Shown piece by piece: positions 54,201 through 60,200 of a DNA stretch of 64,000 nt. The first letter of the stretch is position 1. Each line of letters opens with the position of its first letter. A program made the position numbers and the translations under genes. Origin of the DNA: Eledone cirrhosa (Eukaryota; Mollusca; Cephalopoda; Octopoda; Eledonidae); NCBI GenBank assembly GCA_964016885.1, contig OZ024743.1, positions 125,666,612-125,730,611 of the forward strand, read 5' to 3'. Under the pieces are notes generated by a model. It saw only the letters and a list, made by a program, of their open reading frames with translations, had not been told where the DNA came from and ran no database searches.

Positions 54201-57200
54201 TGTTATAAAATCAAGGTGGTCCCAGGTAGGTTGGTATCAAAAGGGTTAAATGGAAATAAATGACAATCTACACTATAAGGTGGTCGTGCTAGTGACATGA
54301 CAAAAATCACCCAGTTCATCTAGTAATGTGGTCGTTTTGGTGCCACGATAAAAGGCACCCACTCTGCACTGTAATGTGGTTGGTGTTAGGAAGGGCATCC
54401 AGCCATAGAAACCAAGCCCAAATACAGATCTGTATGAGCAAGACATGGTCTCTGGACCTGACAACATATCTAACTCATGCAAACAGGAAAATGAATATTA
54501 TAAACATATAGTTTAAATAGAAATAAATACATACAAAGTCATTATCAACTTCCAGGCCTTGAGTCTGTAGGTTCCGCCGAACTGTAGTAAATTCATCACT
54601 TGCTAAAGAATTACTGTGTCTCTACAAAATATATACAATAAAAAGTTGATATAAAAAATAGTAAAAATGAACACCAGCATCACTATACTTGATGTAGTAA
54701 GATAAGACATTCTAATTAATTAAATTTACACCTTTAATGATGTGAGGTGATTTGTTGTATTAAACTGGTAGAGTTAGAGCATTGGACTAAATGCCATGAA
54801 GTAGTTGTTCTGCCTCAATGAGGCTAACTTTGCCTTTTATTCTTATGGGGTCAATAAATAAAATACCAGTCTAAACTGGTGAAATGGCAAAATTGTTAAA
54901 GTATTTAACAGGATGCCTTGTAGTATCTGTTTTAACCCTGCATTCTTAGTTCAAATCCCATTCCTTATCACTAGTAAAAATGATGATATAATAGAATTGG
55001 GGCTTCTGTCATTAAAACACCTAATGGACTTCCAATGAGATGCAATCTTTATATCTTACAAAAGAAAGGTATGTTTTACGAATAGATTTTTTACCATTGT
55101 TTAACTTTTTCATTACCATATTTCTATAGAAAGACAATGTCTATGATTTTCAAAGAATTTGAAAAATAATCAAGAATTTGAAGGAATTTAATAAAATAAC
55201 TAACTTTCTCATTATTTAGTTGGTGTTTGGATTATAACTTGAAGGTTCTTACACAAAATTATGATGGATTTTTTTAGATAAATATAAGCACTTTTAAATA
55301 AGTAGTCTTATATCATAGACACAGGGCTGGTTTCAGGCAGGTCAGTATCAAGAAGATTAAAACATGACTATGGCAAAGAGTTCATAATATCTACTATTTA
55401 TAGTAAAACAATTTTGTAACAACTTACATCTGCTAAGAGTTTCTCTAGTTCTTGTTTTGTTGCTTGCCTAGTTTTATGTTCTGGAGTTTGATATTTCCAC
55501 TGCATCCACTGTTCTGTTGTACTTGGTCCCAGCATCTCACTCATTATTTTTTCATCTTAAATATTATAAAATAAACAGTTTGAATTTTACTGAAGGTAAA
55601 GACAAAGAAACTTAAAATGACTAAGGTAGGCATGCCCCCACCCCTCCTTGATGATGTGTGTTCCAGTTGTTTGATCAATGGTTTAGACTGTTCATGAAAT
55701 TAATGTGTGAGTGACTGAGTATTCCACAGGAGATTCAGCATGACACTGTGTGTGACAAAGCTGGCTCTTTTAATTTACAAGTAAAGTCCATTTAACAGGC
55801 TTTCAAACAGTTTCTGTCTACACAATTTCATTCACAAGGCATGGGTCAACCTGTGGCTATGGTAAATGACACATGCCCAAGATGTCACACAGTGGGGTCA
55901 AACCCAAAACCTAATGCTTGCAAAGTGAACTTCTTAGCCATTCAACCATGCTGCATCCACAACGATAAAGATAACATATTTTTCATATGGTTAAAAAGAA
56001 GTGACCAGTCGGAGGGAGTTGAATACTAATTTGAGGATACCTTCCTCACTTCCAACCACTAGTTTCGGGGACTGATAAAAAGTATCTTGTGCACTGCCCT
56101 TTTCTCCTTGACTGAAACAATACAAAAAATATGTACACACATATACCAGGGGTCAGTACCTCCATTTGAGTACCTATCTGGTCTATTGATGACCTGTCCA
56201 ACACTTGCTAGCAAGGAAAGCAGACATTAAATGATGATGATGATGATGATGATGATGACACATATATGTGAATGCAAATGTACACAGATACAGACCCACA
56301 CATGTATACACAGATGCCTTTTTTGTAGGTCAAAGTTGATGGTGACGGGTGAAAAGACCAATCCAATATGGGACCCACAGAATTAACTGTAAATGTTGCA
56401 CATGTGCTGATACAGACAAGCAAGCAAATTTTATGAGATAAATGATTATAGATAAATACAAACTTGTCTTCAGGTTTTCTTTTACACACTCTTCCATAAA
56501 CCTAATAGCTGTGTCCCACTGTGCTCTGTCTGTACATGAGGTATCTTCAAGGATATTAATCTGAAACATTCGCTGTAAGAAGAATATAAAGAAACCAACT
56601 AGTAAATACAGTACAATTCAAGGTGTATGCCTGACAGCAAACTAAGTTCATTTATAAAAGAGCAAACTACAAAAATTTAACAGCATGGTGGTGGTGGTGG
56701 TGATGATAGTGGTGATGTTAGTTGTGGCAGCAATGATGATGATAGTAATGGAGATGATGTTGTTGATGATTATATATTATTACAATAAATTGCATAATTG
56801 ATTAAAGACAATTAATTTTAATGAGATGCAGATTGGCTTTGAGCCTGAGAGAACCACCAATACCATTCTTTTTGTCAGACAACTGCAAAACCCTAATAAT
56901 TAGCATTCGTTGACCTGAAAAAAGTCCTTTAACAGAATCCATGCTTTGGTGGGCACTTGGGAAATTAAGGTTAGATGAATGGCTTGTGAGAGTTGTACAA
57001 GTCATGTACAGAAGTGCAACCAGCAAGGTGAGCTTTAACAATGAGTATAGCAAGGAATTTAATGTGTGGATAGGAGTTCAAGGCTCAGTCCTCTATCCCC
57101 TCTTGTTTATTATAGTCCTCCAGGCCATAACAAAGGAATTGAAGATTGGTTGTTCGTGGGAACTCCTATATGCTGATGAGAAGAGGGCTTTGAATACAGA

Positions 57201-60200
57201 AAATTTGCAGTGCCTAAAACGAAATGAGGCAAGCATCCTTCACAAGGTGAATGAAAAGTTGAGTATGATAAGAAATGAATGTAGCATGCAAGATAATTTT
57301 GCTGGTATGAACATTAGAGCTGTATAAAAAAAAGTGCTCAGTGCTTAAAGTAGATAGTAGACATGTAAAGAAGTTCTAAGGTATGACTTCAAATAAATAA
57401 ACGTCACAAAAGACATGACACAGGACTTAGTAGGCTGGTGATATGCCATAATATAAAAGATTCATTCACCAGTATTGTGACACAAAAATTAAATGTTGTG
57501 AGAGGCAAGAGACAACCATTCATGCAATTGAAGGGAAACAAAATAAAACACACCCAGTCCACCTTGTAAAATGGTAATGTTGATGCCACATAAAACCACA
57601 CTAAGTTCACCTTCGAAGGTGGTTGATGTTAGGAATAGCATCCAGCCATAGAAACCATGTGAAATATGGGAAGCAAATGTAAAAATGATGTTGATGATAA
57701 TAACAATGATAAACACAACGGCTTCTGATTTAGGCACAAGGCCAACAATTTTTGAGGGAGGGGAAAGTCGATTAAATTGACCCCAGTGCATTACTGGTGT
57801 TTTATTTATCGATCCCATAAGGATGAAAGACAAAGCTAACCTCAGTGAGGTTTGAACTATGGAGGTAAAGGGACGTAACTCTATGCTGCAAAGCATGTTT
57901 TTCGACACTCTCCAATACTGCCAATCCACTGCTCACAATGATAAACAATAATAATCTATATATATAAAACTGAGGATGCCTGTGTGTGTGTGTGAGTTTG
58001 AATCCCTAAAACTCGAGAAGCACCCAACCGACTGTTTTCAAACTTTACACATGCAATATGTTTCAGGGAGTGTTCTGAACAAAAAAAATTTCAAATTTTC
58101 AATGCCCTAGGGATCACATTAGGCGATTTAGCGATCTCTCTCTATAATTACTAGTCTTTCTCTTTTTAGATAGATACATGCATATAACGTCGCGCCCTTA
58201 TAATATTTGTCTGTATGTCTGACTGTCAGCATTACGTCACTTCCCTGAGGATGTCTGTCTGTCTGTGAGTTTGAATCCCTAAAACTCGAGAAGTACACAA
58301 CCGACTCTTTTCAAACTTTACATGTCTATTACTTATGTTTCAGGGAGTGTTATGCACATAAAAAAATTCAACTTTTTTTTATCTCCTAGGACCCGCATTA
58401 AGTGAAAAACTGTGTTTTTTCAGGTTTTTAGGGGTTTTTTGAGGCATTACGTCAGATTGATTTCCTTGAAATTGTAACTATGTATTAGTCAGTCTCTTCT
58501 TCATACCGTGAGCAAAGAAAATCCAACTTTTTTATGGCCTAGGGCCCGCATTAGGTGAAAAACTTCATTTTTTTCAGCTTTTTAGGGCTTTCTTGAGGCG
58601 TTACGTCTAGCCGATTTTCCCGAAATTTCAAGACATATTATGCACATAAAAAAAATTCATTTTCTTGATCCCCTAGGCATTAGGTGAAAACCTGCATTTT
58701 TCCTGCTTCATCGAGGAAAATCTTAAAGATTATCCAGCCATCAGAGTATTCGATTTATTTTCTTTACCTATTGTCCAGGCATGCAGTTTTTCCATGATTA
58801 GGTCTGTTGGTGGCCCGCATTCCAAAATACCTTATCCCGTGCAACGCTGGGTACCACTGCTAGTAAATGATAAAAATTCTATATGGCATGTTGGAAACCT
58901 ACCAAACTTTCCTCTGCTTTAACATCCCACTCATGTCTTTTCCGAGAAGCATCTTTCACTGCAAGCTTTAGTTGATCAAAAATATTATCATGTTCTTTCA
59001 GTCGGTCCTCTCTATCCATTAATTTACCAAATTCTTCATGTAGAGTATTCCAACCAACCTAGAAAATTAAATCAAAATCTCAAACAATCTTTTCTCCATT
59101 TAATGAATTAAAAGAACATTTTTTGGCAAGAATTAAGGTCATTTTTAAATACATTTTTTCTCATTTATAATTTTGTAGGTTGTGAAAATACCTGTGGAGT
59201 TATTCTGGTGAAAATGTTCACCACCTTGTAAATCTTGCCTCTCTCTCTCTCTCTCTCTCTCACTCACACATACAAATATATCGAGAGAGAGGGAGGTAAG
59301 GTTTACAAGATTGTAAAAATTTCCACAAGAACAACTCAATGGGTATTTCCACAACCTAAAAAGTTATAAACTTTGCAAGGTTATTCCATTCATATTACAC
59401 TCTATATATAGACATAGGCATATGTGTGTGTAGTTAGGGAGGAGCATACTGACAATAAAAAACACACACCAGTTGAGTTTCACTTCACAGCTATGTCTGT
59501 GTCTATATATAGAGTCATAAATGAGAAGAATAGCCTTGCAAAGTTTATAACAACAAATTATTTCATACAGAGTCTAAATATGTCCTGACAAGAATGCTAC
59601 TATGAAATTCTTAGAATTTCACATTCTATACGAGAATAATGATTTGTATAATTTCAGAGTTATTGTCTGGCAAGTGGATTGACCTTCTCATTACATTATT
59701 TCTAATAAAAAAACACTGCCTATAATTTTCAAATAATGTTTGACAGAATCAAGAATTTGGAAAGATTTATTAATATAAGTTTCTTATTTTTAAGCTGGGG
59801 TGTGAGACTTAAGAGAATTTTCTTAAATAAAATTATGATGGAAGGTTTGAATATGAAAATGAACAATTTAAAATAAATAGTTTTGTGTCATAGAATCAAG
59901 GATGATTTCAAGTGGTTTGTTATCAAAGATGTTTTTAAAAAACTAACAATATGTAACTGAAAGAACTGCATCACAGTAAATTATAAGTTTTTAAAAAAGC
60001 CAAAATGTGTTATATATTTACCAGAACACATTTCTTTGGTAACAAAGAATCAGCCCATTGCTTCAACTTTATATCAACAGTGGTATTAAAAGTACTACAA
60101 AATAAAAATACAATAAATGCAAATACAAAATATATATTTGTAAAAAATTCATCTATCAAACAAAGGTTATATTTCTCAGCAATATGAAAACAACCACCAG

